From Clitopilus passeckerianus (lineage: Eukaryota > Basidiomycota > Agaricomycetes > Agaricales > Entolomataceae): a stretch of 64,000 nucleotides of DNA. Of this stretch, positions 63,396-64,000 are shown in pieces (positions within the stretch are counted from its first letter, which is position 1; the number at the start of each line of letters is the position of its first letter). The stretch spans positions 62,001 to 126,000 of the forward strand of contig CALYLX010000154.1 in the NCBI GenBank assembly GCA_944990035.1, given 5' to 3'. The position numbers and the translations under genes were made by a program. The notes under the pieces were generated by a model. It saw only the letters and a program-made list of their open reading frames with translations. It did not search any database and was not told where the DNA came from.

Positions 63396-64000
63396 GGAGT
63401 ACGTGCCAGCTCGTTGAGAACTGCACTGCTCTCGTTATAAGCATCCGAAGAAGCGCATGGAGTTAAGGCAAGCAATGTTGGCCCGGCTGTCTGCTTCGAG
63501 CACCGAGTACTGATGCCCCAAGGATCCATGTGGAGTCGACGAACCTGCTCAGCCCTCAACCAGATTGCTTCTATTAATGGGCCTATATCGTGGCTGGTTG
63601 CGTATACTTGTTTCAATATGCTCAGTCTCGGGGAGACATACGTCAAAATCTCGCGTGCTGATTGGCTCGGAGCTGGTTGAACAAGGAAACGCCTTTCGGG
63701 GCTAACGCTTACTTTGGATTCACCACCAGCAAGTTCTCTTTCTCGAACTTTCACTGAAGCTGGGGCGTGCGCAAGACGGGACTGTCCCGTCGATGTCACA
63801 GAGATGCGAAATAAAACGGCTTATCCATTTCCTCTCCTTGAGATTGATTATTAACATCACTCTTTTCGGGAAGGGGTCTACAGTACTAACGGCTAATAGT
63901 AATACACATTCTCTAACACGGTAATTAAATTAGCGCTCACATTCTTAGGGATTGGTTGCATTCGACTGCCTGGAGTTCACCCCATATTTGATATTCAAAA
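63396..64000. other. upstream flank, no gene seen
   Basis: Promoter side of P450 copy 4 and window edge. An open stretch at 63386-63799 on the minus strand overlaps the P450 start and has no motif. Confidence 0.5.

Overview
The window looks like nuclear DNA of a filamentous basidiomycete (Agaricomycetes). Nearly every gene is split by many introns of about 45-65 bases with GT-AG (sometimes GC-AG) borders, exons can be as short as 6-9 bases, tRNA genes carry short introns, and the families present (CE16 esterase, GH79, GH92, CYP64-like P450 arrays, F-box/propeller proteins, 7-TM membrane proteins of mushrooms) are typical of that group. All gene models were spliced by eye. Exon phases were checked and every listed coding total is a multiple of three, but none is confirmed by RNA.

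Left part (1-22 kb): a gene-poor start, a small Ser-rich protein, two tandem intron-bearing tRNA-Arg(CCU) genes, a DUF1295 membrane reductase, two paralogous secreted Cys-rich GPI-type proteins, a membrane-anchored coiled-coil protein, the cohesin acetyltransferase Eco1, an extended SDR, an orphan 581-aa protein, histidyl-tRNA synthetase with two possible start codons (mitochondrial/cytosolic), tRNA-Gly(GCC) and the SERINC/TMS1 membrane protein. This is mostly housekeeping DNA.

Middle part (22-43 kb): a carbohydrate-active stretch: a GH79 beta-glucuronidase-like enzyme, an MFS permease of the allantoate type, a CE16 acetylesterase, mitochondrial EF-G (a housekeeping gene in between), and two tandem GH92 alpha-mannosidases of 25 exons each. 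The secreted hydrolases would deacetylate and trim glycans outside the cell; the permease could import a small product, but its substrate cannot be read from the sequence.

Right part (44-64 kb): an alpha/beta hydrolase, a small GPI-type secreted protein, a hypothetical gene, an F-box protein, a 7-TM protein, and a head-to-tail array of four paralogous cytochrome P450 genes on the minus strand. The P450s have complete heme and I-helix motifs and look functional. No synthase backbone gene for a metabolite is seen in the window.

No CRISPR, virus or intact transposon was recognised. The most notable signals are the 6-base exons in both GH92 genes, the 48-base duplication of a start codon plus signal peptide in the GH79 gene, three GC-AG introns, and one microexon present in three P450 genes but fused in the fourth.
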